A DNA stretch of 64,000 bases from Serilophus lunatus. Lineage: Eukaryota > Chordata > Aves > Passeriformes > Eurylaimidae. Location of the stretch: positions 1-64,000 of the forward strand of contig VXBA01002409.1 of the NCBI GenBank assembly GCA_013399895.1, given 5' to 3'. The first letter of the stretch is position 1; each line of letters starts with the position of its first letter. The translations under genes were made by a program, and so were the position numbers. Positions 21,142 through 31,303 of the stretch are shown one piece after another. The notes under the pieces were generated by a model that was given only the letters and a program-made list of their open reading frames with translations, searched no databases and was not told the origin of the DNA.

Positions 21142-24100
21142 TGGATGGCTGCAGCGGATGTCCGGTTAGGTCAGGGCAGAGCTGGGGATGCTGTGACTCT
21201 GTGCTGGCAAGGGGATGGCCCAAGGCCATCCGTCCCCTTCCCAGCAGTCCTGGAGTGATGATGCTTTGGGACAGAGGAGCCGTGTGGGGGCTGGCGGGAG
21301 GAGCTGGGCCCGCAGGGACTGACGTTCCTGTGCCCCATCCTGGCACAGTGCAGTGACCCCGGGACACCCCGGCCCTGCGGCCCCGGGACACGGCGGGTGC
21401 TCACCCCGGCTGCACTGGAGAGCGAGTGGCTCGTCCCTTCAGCACATCCCCCACAGCCCCTGGGACAGCTGCTCCCTCCCAACAGAGGCTTTTCCCAGGC
21501 TCTGGTTTTGCCCTTTTCCCAAGTGCAGCTGAGTCCCCTCCCAGCCTCCACATCTCACTTGCCTTTTCCTGCCACGGCTCCCCCCGTGCTGTGCCTGGTG
21601 GCTCTTTCTGTGACCAGCAAAAGCCCTGAAGTGCTGTGGGAGAGGAGTGGTCACAGGTTTTGAGCCCTGTCTGGGGACAGCTACAGAGGATCATGTTCCC
21701 ACTCAGCACTGCCTTTTCCTGCAGCCTCAGCTCAGGACTGACACCCCATCCCCAACACCCTGGAACCACCGTGGCTGCTTGTTTTTAGACCCCATTGACC
21801 TTCCCATGCCAGGAGAAGCCCCCAGCTCTGTAGACAGCAGCCCCTGCCCACTTAGTGTCACATCAGGATGACACCCTGAGCTGCTGGCAGGGGTAGGAGC
21901 CATCCCAGGGTGGGCACGGGGTGTCTCCACACAAGGAAGAGGCCGGGGTGGGAGTGACAGTGTCAGCATGCGGGAAGTTGGCTCTTGAGCACGTTTCCTC
22001 CTGCCTGTGGTTCTCACACGGGGCCACATTGTCTGCCATGCCCGTGCGTGGAGGGCTAAATATAACCCCGGGGAGGACGGGAGCTCCATGGGGTTTGCTT
22101 TTCCTTCGCTGTGCACCACTGGCAGCGCTTGGCAAGGGCAGGATTGTACCTGGCACGGTGCTGCCCCGGTGCTGGGCGCTGTTGGCACGGGGTGCTGGGG
22201 TCAGGGCTCCTGCCTGCTCCTGCGACCTCTGAGGGGGTGTGGGAAATGGGGAGCTGGGAAGCTGTGGGCAGAGCCCTGGGCACGGACAGGGCCCCTGCAG
22301 GGAAGGGGGGGGTCCTGCCTGGCACCCCCCTGCTCATCCCTCTGCCTTTCCTCCTCCTCAGCTGTGATCCTGCTCCCGCAGCAGCTCTTCCGGTGAGATC
22401 AGATTTAGACACTTGTTGTTTGCTCTATGCTGGGAAAGCTTAAAAATAAACTTCTTGGTGCTCGGCCAGCACCTTGGGCAGAGCTTTTGAGACAGGACAA
22501 CACTCTGCCCCAGATCACGGCACAGACTGGTCCTAACTGGGAAGAGGGCAGAAACCTCCCTGCAGAAAAACCACGGGGCTTCTGGGGACTGTGACTTACG
22601 TTAGACCAACATCCCCAGCAGAAATTGGGGTCCCAGGGAGTGTGTGGCCTCTCCAGGACTGGCAGAGCTGCCCCCAGAGTGTTTCCTAACTCAGGGGATG
22701 CCCATGGAGAGCCCCCCACCACAGCCCCCAGGCTGTTTGTGCCACTGCAGCTCTCAGCATCATGGTACAGGGCTGGCTGTTGGGAGGTGAGTGCTGTTCC
22801 CAGAAAGGGACCAGAGGGACCTGTTTACTCAGGAGGGAGTGCGGAGGTGTGGGAAAAGCCCTGTGTGTCCGGCCGGCCACTCTCTGTCCCTGGGCTGTGC
22901 CAAAGGGCTTTGCCGGGCCAGTCCGAGCCCTTATCAGCTCCGAACTTTTATTTGCCTAAGGGCTGCCCTCCCACCTTGTGGGTGCTGCCGGCCCCGGTGG
23001 CAGGTGAGCCCCTCGCTGTTGTTGTTGGCGTGTGCCACGGCAGGTCCCGGCGGCGCGGGGTCACTCCGGCTGCCCCGAGTCACTTTGTCACAACACGGGA
23101 ACAATAGCGGGACACGGAGCCGTGTTTGCGCAGCGCCCGCGGCCGGGCACCGTGTCCAGGGGCTCGGCCGTCTTGTTTTCCACCTTGCACGGTCATTTGG
23201 AAAAGCGTGATGCTCCCCCGGTGCCAACAAAAATAGGAGTCTGGGAGAGGGGAGGTGAGCAGGGGACACAGGGATGGGTAAACACGCGGCACGGCCGCTC
23301 CGTTCCCTTTCACACGGGCACGATGGGTGGGGGCTGATCTCCCCAGAGCCGCAGTGCTGTGAGGCTCTGCAGCTCTGGGGAACACCGAGCTGGGGCCCCT
23401 CGCTGTGCTGGGGTGTCCTGGGGGGTCCCCACCGAGAAACAGTGGGAGCAGGGCAGGGACAGTCCAGAGAGGCTTTACTCCCGTGTCCTCATGGATGGGA
23501 CAGGGAGGACCTAGGAGCTGGTGGTGTGCACCCCACATCCCCACCCCCTGAGGGATTTCACCTCCCTCATCCCCTGCAGGGAGGAAGCCAAGGGTGGGCT
23601 CAGCTCCCAGCCCTGACTCTGCAGTGAGGGCAGCTCAGCTGAGTGCCTCTCTCTTCATTTCCTCCAGTGGCCGATGGCAGAGATACTGCCCCGTATCACC
23701 CATATTTCATTTTCTCCAGGGTATTTTTAGCCTGTCCCGCCCTTGCTGGAGAGGCCCTCGACAGACAGCAGGCTCTGCCCTGGGCTGGCTTGGCCAGAGA
23801 AACAACAGCCCCAGCCACACTGTGTGCCTTTATCTGCTGCTCATTTCCACCTATTATGCAGCCACAAGCAGCTCCATGGCCTCTGCTGGGTTTATCTGCA
23901 GAGGGAGAGGGGCTGAGCTCTGCTTTGGGCCACCAAGAGCCAGTGTTCTGACAGCCCTATCAGAACAGGACTCAAGGGGGCAAGACACTGCAGCTGAGAG
24001 GGTTGTGGTTTCAGAAAGTGAATGGCACCCACAGCACAACTGGGTTCCTACACTCCCCCTTGCCCCCAGGGCAGCATCTTCCCCCTCCCTCAGCCCCAAA

Positions 24101-24169
24101 CCCTCACCTACCCACCCTTCCAGTGTCAGATGGAGGCTGCAGGAAGCATAGTCACATCACAATTCACCT

Positions 24170-25254
24170 TTTCTCATTCAACCAACTTTATTCACCAAGA
24201 TGTAACACCAAGCCTGCCAGAGGGAAAGGATAGAGTACTGAGGGCAGTGCCTACATCCCATGCTCATGCCTGGGTCACAAAGGACCTGCAGCCCCTTGGT
24301 TACAGCAGGACCACTCCCTCTCACAGCACTGGTGGGCTGGGGAAGCCAGGGTCTCCCCCTGCCACCTCAGCCCACAGCAGAATATACTAGTGCAAAGTAA
24401 TAAAACCCAAAAACCCTCCCAAACCAACAGTTGCTGTGCTGATTCCTCTACAAAACCCACAGGGCTCCAAGGCACAAGGCTCCCCAAATCCCCTGCAAAC
24501 TGCACCTTTAAGGCAGAAAGCTCCATGCTCAGGCCAGCAGGTTAAAAATAACTTAAAGGCACACATCCCATGGGAATGGGTCCAGGACTGGGAGGCAGCG
24601 GGGGGAGCTTGCACTCCAGAGTCACCCTTGGTAACCCTGCAGCCATCGGGATCTGCCAGTCACTGCAGAGCTGCCACTGGATTAACCCCCATGTCCCCCG
24701 GGGAGGGGGCAGCTCCTGCAGCAAACCCTGGGCACATGCCAGGGTCACTGGAACGGGATGGGGCTGGTGGCCAGGATCTGTCAGCACTGCCCCAGCCCAG
24801 CTTCCCGTGGCTGTCCCGGGCTCAGCCTGCTCCATGCAGAGGCTGGAGGGGAGCAGCTTCCCATGGCCACATTCCTGGCTGTCATGCCGGCAGAGGCTCT
24901 GGGGTCCGGCCGAGCCGCAGCTCCCGATGACCCGCAGCCTCCTGCCACAGCCCCGGGGACAGCCCGTTCCCAGAGGCAAAGCTCCAGGGATTTCTCCCTT
25001 TCCCACGGTGAGGGACATGGGACACAGCGTCCCGGGGAACTTTCTACAGTTTCCTTCCTTGCAGGGTCTGTGGGGAAAACAGGAGAGAGCAGAACTTGTG
25101 CTCAGCTCCGCTCCTGAGCAGTCAGGTTTCCAGAGAGGAACGTGTCCATACGGCACAGCACCAGGCAGGAGGCAGCTGCCTGCCCTCAGCCAGCACCTTT
25201 GCAGGCACGAGGGACTGAGGAAGGTCCCCCCTGCCAGCTGGGGCCAGCCCAGCA
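24170..25254 (-). other. GJA4: Probable GJA4 3' UTR
   Basis: This is non-coding minus-strand sequence between the GJA4 stop codon and the AATAAA signal at 24187-24192. Its length of about 1.1 kb is normal for a connexin mRNA. Confidence 0.5.
24187..24192 (-). terminator. GJA4: AATAAA poly(A) signal for GJA4 (minus strand)
   Basis: TTTATT on the plus strand reads AATAAA on the minus strand, about 1.07 kb beyond the GJA4 stop. The minus-strand sequence that follows is GT-rich (GTTGGTTGAATGAG, then GGTGAATTGTGATGTGAC). It is the first canonical signal I notice downstream of GJA4. Confidence 0.55.
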
Positions 25255-26286
25255 CTAGACATATTGCTTTTTGGAGGCTGAGCTCCCGTGCCAGCTGCCC
25301 AACTTCTCCTCCGGGGCAGAGGCTTCAGCAGCCTGGTGGGTGTAGGGGTCCGACAGCGGCCCGCTGCCCCTGCCCAGTGCCAGGTTCTCCTCGTTGTGGA
25401 AGTTGGCCCAGTTCTGCTCGCTGGAGAGCTTGTTGTAGGTCTGGTAGGATGGCACGTGGCTCTCGGTCATGGGTAGGAAGGGGTAGTGCTTGGGTGCGTA
25501 GGGATGTGAGACCATGCCATCGACAAAGACATCCTGGTTAGGGCTGACTGGCTGCGACACCTTCTTGATGTTTCTGAGCAGGTTCTTGCAGCAGAGATGG
25601 AAGAGCTCCAGGAGGTTCAGGATTAAGGAGATCAGGCCCATGACCAGCATGAAGATGATGAAGATGCTCTTCTCGGTGGGGCGGGAGATAAAGCAGTCCA
25701 CCTGATGGGGGCAGGGGTCTCTCTTGCACACATAGCGGGGCACCATGGAGAAGCCATACAGGTACCACTGGCCAACGAGGAAACCAGCCTCAAAGATGCT
25801 CTTGCAGATCACACTAGTGATGTACGTACACATCAGCGCCCCTCGGATCCTGAGCCGCCCATCCTCAGCCACAGAGATCTTGGCTATCTTCTTCTCCACA
25901 GCTGCCAGGGCCTGCTCAGTCTTCGGGTCCTTGCTGTGGGAAGCCCGAAGCTCATTCTCCCGCTGCTTCAGCCTCTCCTCCCTCCTGGAGAGATAGACAA
26001 CGTGGCCCAGGTAAATCAGGGTTGGGGTGCTGACAAACAGGAACTGGAGCACCCAGTACCGAATGTGGGAGATGGGGAAGGCTTTGTCGTAGCAGACGTT
26101 GGTGCAGCCTGGCTGTTTGGTGTTACACACGAAATCCGACTGCTCGTCCCCCCACACGGACTCCCCGGCCAAGCCCAGGATGAGGATGCGGAAGATGAAG
26201 AGCACGGTGAGCCAGATCTTCCCGATCACAGTAGAATGCTCCTGGGCTTGGTCCAGCAGTTTCTCCAGGAAATCCCAGTCACCCAT
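25255..26286 (-). CDS. GJA4: GJA4, gap junction alpha-4 protein (connexin 37; Cx39 in chicken)
   Basis: The product is a 343-residue alpha connexin (human about 333). Six subunits form a hemichannel, and two docked hemichannels form a gap-junction channel. In mammals it acts in arterial endothelium and oocyte-granulosa coupling. Four membrane segments are visible at about 21-41, 76-96, 154-175 and 206-228. The first extracellular loop has Cys54, Cys61 and Cys65 (CNTKQPGCTNVC). The second has Cys187, Cys192 and Cys198 in the alpha-type CX4CX5C spacing. The cytoplasmic loop is long, with AKISVAEDGRLRIRGAL as in mammalian Cx37. The C-terminus ends SSASKKQYV, also as in mammalian Cx37, with SSEQNWAN upstream. 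The coding region is one exon; a minus-strand acceptor (CTTCCTAG/AAG) puts the ATG three bases into it. The start MGDWDFLEKLL fits the family exactly. It lies tail-to-tail with SMIM12 and head-to-tail with GJB3. Confidence 0.97.
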   Translation of the reverse strand: MGDWDFLEKLLDQAQEHSTVIGKIWLTVLFIFRILILGLAGESVWGDEQSDFVCNTKQPGCTNVCYDKAFPISHIRYWVLQFLFVSTPTLIYLGHVVYLSRREERLKQRENELRASHSKDPKTEQALAAVEKKIAKISVAEDGRLRIRGALMCTYITSVICKSIFEAGFLVGQWYLYGFSMVPRYVCKRDPCPHQVDCFISRPTEKSIFIIFMLVMGLISLILNLLELFHLCCKNLLRNIKKVSQPVSPNQDVFVDGMVSHPYAPKHYPFLPMTESHVPSYQTYNKLSSEQNWANFHNEENLALGRGSGPLSDPYTHQAAEASAPEEKLGSWHGSSASKKQYV

Positions 26287-26962
26287 CTTCTAGGAAGCCT
26301 GTGCCTCTGCCAGCAGAGAGAGAGTAGGGCATAAATTCCCTCTTTTTCCATACTGGGGAGCACAGTGCAGGTGGGGCCACCTAAACTATCTGCCTTTCTT
26401 GGGACACAGCTGCTCCATGGAGTGTCCCAGCAAACCCACCGAGGGACATCCCACACCCGAGGGAGGGAGCCAGGCAGTATTTCTGAGACCTGGAGGGCTC
26501 CTACTACAGCCCCCTGCCCAATGCAGGAACGCGGGGCTGGAGGAGAAGAAGCACCACAGGGCTTCACCTTCTCAGCCCCCAGCACCCACAGCTCGTGGCT
26601 GTTCTAGCCGCTCTCTGCCTGCGGGGTGAGGGACCCCCAGCACCCTCCCCTCGCCCAGGGGACTCCTAGGATCGCTCACGGACCTGCTGCCGCTCCTGGG
26701 ACTCCCGGTAGCCCAGCCCCGGTGCGGGGTAGCCCGGCTGGCACCCCGGGGGCGCTCAGCCCTCCGGCCCGGCCAGGAGGGAGGCAGAGGGTAGCCGCAG
26801 CCCGGGCTTATTAACCGCTGCCAATTAAGCACAGAAGCGCCGCCTGTGCCGTGAAAGGACCCCCGGCAGCAGCGGGGCGAGGGGGTACCCGCGGTGAGGG
26901 TGTCCCTGTCCCCAGCACGGTGTCCCCGAGCGGTCCCCGGTGCCCCGGGCGCCCTCACTCAC

Positions 26963-27060
26963 CTCCGCCGTGCCGGGCTGGTCCCGCCGGGCTCGGGCCG
27001 CTCTCAATGTGAGGGTCGGAGCCGGGGGAGGAGCGCGGGCAGGAAATCGGGGGCCGGGGC
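26963..27060 (-). other. GJA4: Candidate 5' non-coding exon of GJA4 (3' boundary 26963)
   Basis: Connexin genes typically have a short untranslated exon 1 spliced to the coding exon. The minus-strand donor GGAG/GTGAGT at 26963/26962 would pair with the acceptor at 26290. The 5' boundary given is arbitrary, because no TSS can be read from the sequence. Confidence 0.25.
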
Positions 27061-27284
27061 TTAGTGCCGGGCCGGGCCGGGCCGCAGGTGTGCGGGGCCG
27101 CCCCCTCCCACGGCCCCCCGACAGAAGGGCGGCCCCGGCGGGCGGGACCCCCGGGCACGGCCGGGACCCATCGGGGCCGAAGCCGGTGGGGGGACAATGG
27201 GAAGCCCGGATGTTCCCGTCCGCTCGTCCTCGGCTGCGGCTCCGCCAGGGCAGAAACCCGCTGAGCGCGGCAGGGATGCCGGGG

Positions 27285-27440
27285 ATGCTCCGTCTCCTGC
27301 ACCGCAGGGTGTCCCGGGAATGCCCCGTCCCCCGCCCGGTGTCCTGGGGATGTTCCATCGCCCTGCCTGGCGGGATGTCCCCGGGATACTCCGTCCCCCG
27401 CCCAGTGTCCCGGGAACGTCCCGTCCCTGCCCGCCCCGGC
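27285..27440 (+). repeat. Minisatellite of alternating about 36- and 30-bp monomers
   Basis: Units such as ATGCCCCGTCCCCCGCCCGG followed by TGTCCTGGGG recur four to five times, with alternating lengths of about 35-36 and 30 bases. This suggests a 66-bp higher-order unit. It lies inside the CpG island upstream of GJA4. It yields repetitive GDGTSPGHRA-type open frames that are not genes. Confidence 0.7.
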
Positions 27441-28059
27441 TGCGGTGCCGCCGTTGTCCCCGCGGGTCCGTGCGGCGCGGCGGGCGCTGGGTGGTGCTGG
27501 AGCCCCATCAGAGCCCGGCCCGGTCCCGCATCCCGCCGGTTCCCGGGCTGAGCCCCACCGGAGCCCGGCTCGGGACCTGCCCGCGGGTTTCAGAGGGAGC
27601 TTTGCTGTCGGGGGTCCCGGCGGACACCACAACACGCTCGTGGGGGCTGCGGAGCGCGGGCGGATCGAGCAAAGCCGGGAACAGCGGACCCTCCGGTAGA
27701 GCTGCTTAAAGAGAGATTAAATGGAAATGATTTCTATTTATTATAATATTTATCAAGGTTTAGTAAATAATTGATGCTGATCCTTCTTTGATTTCCTGGG
27801 GGACCAGCGTGCGGTTCTGCTGAATTGAAGTTTAACAATGTGTGACAAGCCAGGAGAGGCCGAGAGGGTGGACGTGAGCTCAGCCATGGGCTCGACCGTG
27901 GGCTTGACTGTGAACTCAGTCGCCGGCTCCACTGCAGTGCCCGGCTCGGCCGGAGGAGGAGGACACGGCTGCAGGCTCCTGGGGAACCTCTGCAAGTCTG
28001 TCTCCTGCCCTCACCAGTCCCCCTGATTTCCAGCGTGCAGAGCAGATCCTGGTGTCTCC

Positions 28060-29001
28060 AAACATGACATTTATTGGCCTTTTAGATCCGTAGCTCGTGC
28101 CACGTGTGACGTGTCCATCCAAGGTGAGGAGGGACGCAGAGGAAGCAAGGGAAGCAGCAGAGCCAGCAAGGGCATGTGGGCAGGACATGGCACAGGGCTC
28201 GTGGGAGCTGCTCTGCCCCAGTAGTGGCAAACTGGGCGAACGGAACAGTCAGCCACAGCCTGAAGCGCCGCGCCTCTGTCATTGCTTTGGGTGCATGAAG
28301 AAAGGTCTGGCCACAGCACTGAGCCCAGAATTCCTATGGGGGGTTTTGGTACAAAAGAAAGGAGAATAAAACAGTGCTTGGACTGTGCATGTGTGAGGCA
28401 CAGTGAGCTGGGGCTGTCATTGTGCCGAGTGACACCAGTCCTGGGAACAGCAGAGCTGGAGGAGCCAAGAGAAGCTGCTGGACATTGGAAGATCTGCGTG
28501 TTGTTGCGATGTCCAAGCTTGTGGCAGCACTCTGTGCATCTGACAGAGCCCCAGTGCCACCCTCACCCCTTACCTGTGTCTGCTCATGCACCCATGGGCT
28601 TTTCTCCAGGGATGTTAGTTTGTTGGGTTTAGTCATTTTTCACACAGGTTGACTCTCGAGGGTTTGGTAACTTGGAAGGTTGGAAAAGCTGCTGGGCCAA
28701 GGGAAATATGAACCAGGTGGGATGGGCAAGATCACAGCTCCTCTCCTCTGTGGGAAGAACAGACACCCTCAGGAATGCCCATGGGCAGCCAGCACCCATG
28801 TCCACACCAGTGTGACACCCAGAGATGTGCCCATGATCCCTGGAGAGTTCCCATGGATGTGTCCCCCTCCCCTTACAGCCATCGAGGTCCTGGCTGAAGA
28901 GTCTGGTGGTGGCATCACCGGTGGTCACCTCTGGTGCCAACCATCCCTGGCACATGTCAGGACACTTCTCCTTCCTCCCTCCCCTCCCCTCCCAGCACCC
29001 T
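28060..29001 (-). other. GJB3: Probable GJB3 3' UTR
   Basis: This is non-coding sequence between the GJB3 stop and the AATAAA at 28070-28075 on the minus strand. No other gene feature is seen in it. Confidence 0.45.
28070..28075 (-). terminator. GJB3: AATAAA poly(A) signal for GJB3 (minus strand)
   Basis: Plus-strand TTTATT in ATGACATTTATTGGCC reads CCAATAAATG on the minus strand, 0.93 kb after the GJB3 stop. The sequence beyond, on the minus strand, contains TGTTTGGAGACACC. It is a reasonable mRNA end. Confidence 0.5.
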
Positions 29002-29787
29002 TCAGATAGCAGTCAGGGCTGCCACACACCTCGTCTGGGACTTGTTGTCCTTCTCCTCGGACTTGAGGTGGCAGTGGCAGGTGGACGCCTTGCTGTAGCT
29101 GACGGAGCGCTTGGTGGATTTCTTCCACTTCCGTGTACTTCGGACAACCCGCTTGAAGATGAGGTAGAAGATCTCACAGACAGTGAGGACGATGCAGATG
29201 GAGGAGGCCCCGACCATGAAATAGGTGAAGACCCTTTTCTCGGTTGGCCGAGCGATGTAGCAGTCCACGGTGTTGGGGCAGGGATCCACGTTGGTGCACT
29301 TGACCAGCCGTGGCAAGTCAAAGCTGTCCCACATCTTGTGGAGGAGGTAGAGGAACAGGATCTCTATGATAAGCTTGAAGAAGAGGCTGAGCAGGTAGGT
29401 CCACCACAGCCCGCCGTGCTTCTTGCCCGTGTTGCTGTAAAGCTTGGGGCAATTCTCCCCGTTCTTCTCCCGGTTCTTCTTCTCCCGGTCCTCCCGGTAG
29501 GCCACGTGCATGATGACCAGGAGGGAAGGACAAGTGACAAAGATGAGCTGCAGGGCCCAGAGGCGGATGTGGGAGATGGGGAAGAAGTAGTCATAGCAGA
29601 CATTGGTGCAGCCTGGTTGTCGTGTGTTGCAGTCAAAGTCCTTCTGCTCGTCACCCCACACGCGCTCGGCTGCCACCACGTAGACCAGCACACGGAACAC
29701 GAAGACCACGGAGAGCCAGATGCGGCCAAAGGCTGTGGAGTATTTGTTGACCCCGCTGAGCAGTGTCTGCAGTGTTTTCCAGTCCAT
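29002..29787 (-). CDS. GJB3: GJB3, gap junction beta-3 protein (connexin 31)
   Basis: The product is a 261-residue beta connexin (human 270), an epithelial gap-junction subunit. Human GJB3 variants cause erythrokeratodermia and deafness. The start is the ATG opening MDWKTLQTLLSGVNKYSTAF, which matches Cx31. An upstream in-frame ATG would add 21 residues, but it lies beyond a splice acceptor (ACCTCTCCAG/GTTGAG at 29816/29815), leaving 28 bases of 5' UTR in this exon. Membrane spans lie at about 21-40, 76-95, 131-150 and 186-210. The first loop has Cys53, Cys60 and Cys64. The second has Cys164, Cys170 and Cys176 (CX5CX5C). The GKKHGGLWWTY segment and the serine-rich tail with STCHCH resemble mammalian Cx31. 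The tail is shorter and more lysine-rich than the human one. The frame is intact. Confidence 0.96.
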   Translation of the reverse strand: MDWKTLQTLLSGVNKYSTAFGRIWLSVVFVFRVLVYVVAAERVWGDEQKDFDCNTRQPGCTNVCYDYFFPISHIRLWALQLIFVTCPSLLVIMHVAYREDREKKNREKNGENCPKLYSNTGKKHGGLWWTYLLSLFFKLIIEILFLYLLHKMWDSFDLPRLVKCTNVDPCPNTVDCYIARPTEKRVFTYFMVGASSICIVLTVCEIFYLIFKRVVRSTRKWKKSTKRSVSYSKASTCHCHLKSEEKDNKSQTRCVAALTAI

Positions 29788-29910
29788 GGCAGCTGGTGGA
29801 GACCAGTCACTCAACCTGGAGAGGTAGCAGGAGTGGTGGGTGAGGAGCAATGGGAGACACTAGCAGGTCAGCATAACTTGTGCTGCACTAAATCCCATTG
29901 ACATCTGGAC

Positions 29911-30025
29911 TCCCCCCCCCCCCCCTTACCCCCTACTGGGCGGGGGCCCTTACACCCTNNNNNNNNNNNNNNNNNNNNNNCCCCCCCGTTACACCCATCT
30001 GGGCTGGGGGCCATTCCCCTTGCAG
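29911..30025 (+). repeat. C/G-rich tandem repeat around a small gap
   Basis: A 15-base C run is followed by units of the form CTTACCCCCTACTGGGCGGGGGCC, then CTTACACCCT, the gap, then CCCCCCCGTTACACCCATCTGGGCTGGGGGCC. The repeated TTACnCC...TGGGCnGGGGGCC core shows a minisatellite with a unit of roughly 30-40 bases, probably collapsed at the gap. Confidence 0.65.
29959..29980. other. Small assembly gap (22 N)
   Basis: A run of 22 N lies inside the C/G-rich tandem repeat about 170 bases 5' of the GJB3 ATG. The true length is unknown. Confidence 1.
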
Positions 30026-30656
30026 ACAGCAAAACCTGTCCCCAAGCTCTCTGGCAACTCAACCAGAGGTGACTCAACCTCACCACACTTCCTTCTGACT
30101 GAGCCTTTGCTGTAAGGGTTGAGCCACCCAGACAAGTCCCCACCACCAACTCCCCGCCTCATTGCACTTCTTTTGCAGGCTGACAGCACGATCCACTGGA
30201 ATGAGCCAGGATCAACAGACAAAGGGGAAGTGGCTGCTGCAGTGCTGGGGTGCCAGGACACGCCAAGGACCGGTTTTCTGTCTCACAGGCGATGCCTGAG
30301 GCAGCCCAAGCACGGGTGAGAGCAGGGGCTGCAGAAAGTGAGAGTTCCTTTGTCACCAGCACATCACTGTGGCCAGTGCTCTGCTCCTGCTCCTGGCAGC
30401 AACACCAGGGGCCACGACAGCCAAACCGGCTCTGCAGCTCAGCCTGGGGCTGTCCTGTGTGAGGAGGGCGGCACACTAAGCCTGACCCACGGCTTCACTG
30501 CACCTGGATTTACAAATCTGAGTGGTTTTGTAACCCGCCGTGCTGGGAAGGTGTCTGCCCTGACAAAGGGATTCACAAGACTGCAGCTGGGTCATTCCCA
30601 ATAAGTTTAAGAAGTTGCTGCTGCCCGTTGCCCACTCAGTGCCCTCCGAGACTTAC

Positions 30657-31057
30657 CTGGAAGAGGCTCAGGCTCCTTCCCAGTTCACCAGGGGCTGCGG
30701 GGTGGGAAGCGCCCAGTGCGGGGCATGGCTGGGGAGATCAGGGTCCCCTCATCCAGGGAGGGCTGCACAGTGTCGTGTCTTGGGGCTGTGGGGAAGGAAT
30801 AGAATCTGGAGCATTTCCCAGAGCCCAGAGGGCTGCCCAGGAGCCAGTCCTTGGCCAGGGCCACCCTGCAGCAAGCCCCCAGCCCACCGCTCTGCTCCCA
30901 CACTGTTGGCCCAGGGACACACTGGGAAGCCACTGAGGGTCCCGTGCCAACAAGTGCCAGGGCAGTGCCTCTGCCCGTGTCCACATACCTTCACTCAACA
31001 CCCTTTCTGAAAACAGATCCTCCTCCCTGGCAAACAAGTGAGCCAGGGTGGGGAGTA
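30657..31057 (-). promoter_or_regulatory. GJB3: Candidate GJB3 5' exon and promoter region
   Basis: On the minus strand there are two donor sites: CTTCCAG/GTAAGT (exon end 30657, a perfect consensus) and GTGAAG/GTATGT (exon end 30989). A TATA-like TTTTAAAG lies at 31085-31092, about 30 bases before a possible TSS near 31057. Either donor could splice to the coding exon acceptor at 29815. Inference only. Confidence 0.25.
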
Positions 31058-31240
31058 ATCACAGCGTTCCCACCTGGCCTTTGGCTTTAAAATCGGGAGA
31101 GAGGAGCTGCTGCTTTCCCCCCAAAAGCTGGTGCTGACGGCTGGAGCCTGGAGTCTTGGCATGCCCCCAGGGTCAGTACCCCCTCACCAGCCTGCCAATT
31201 CACCTATGCCCCCATCCCAGGTGCCCCGACAGCAATCCAC

Positions 31241-31303
31241 CCAGCACCCACCTGCCCAGCACCCACCTGCCCAGCACCCACCTGCCCAGCACCCACCTGC
31301 CCA
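31241..31303 (+). repeat. 15-bp minisatellite
   Basis: The unit CAGCACCCACCTGCC is repeated about four times almost perfectly. On the plus strand it makes an artificial AQHPP-repeat frame. It lies upstream of the candidate GJB3 promoter. Confidence 0.92.

Larger units (their letters stand above)
19006..24169. other. Intergenic region between convergent SMIM12 and GJA4, no gene seen
   Basis: About 5 kb of GC-rich unique sequence. I see no coding exon with family resemblance, RNA gene or transposon. Small tandem duplications lie at 19682-19716 and 21109-21141. An isolated MEF2-like site (CTAAATATAA) lies at 22056. The open frames present are typical of GC-rich random sequence. Confidence 0.6.
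26640..27690. promoter_or_regulatory. GJA4: CpG island, likely GJA4 promoter region
   Basis: About 1 kb of dense CpG and very high GC lies 350-1400 bases upstream of the GJA4 coding exon. On the minus strand a good donor (GGCGGAG/GTGAGT) ends at 26963, the expected end of a non-coding connexin exon 1. A second, weaker donor-like site (GCAG/GTCCGT) is near 26694. I see no clear TATA box for the first donor. A minus-strand TTAATAAG lies near 26810. Confidence 0.45.
26290..28059. other. 5' region of GJA4 with CpG island; intergenic to GJB3
   Basis: No coding exon is recognised. About 26640-27690 is very GC- and CpG-rich and is listed as a CpG island. Beyond it, 27700-27835 is AT-rich. At 27860-27950 there is a weak local repetition (GTGGGCTTGACTGTGAACTCA type) without coding resemblance. 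Confidence 0.55.

Noticed and set aside
24570..25541. 323-codon plus-strand open frame
   Set aside because: It overlaps the GJA4 3' UTR and coding exon in antisense and resembles nothing known.
29788..29850. Upstream in-frame ATG extending GJB3 by 21 residues
   Set aside because: It lies beyond the acceptor at 29816/29815, and all beta connexins start at the MDW/MNW methionine.
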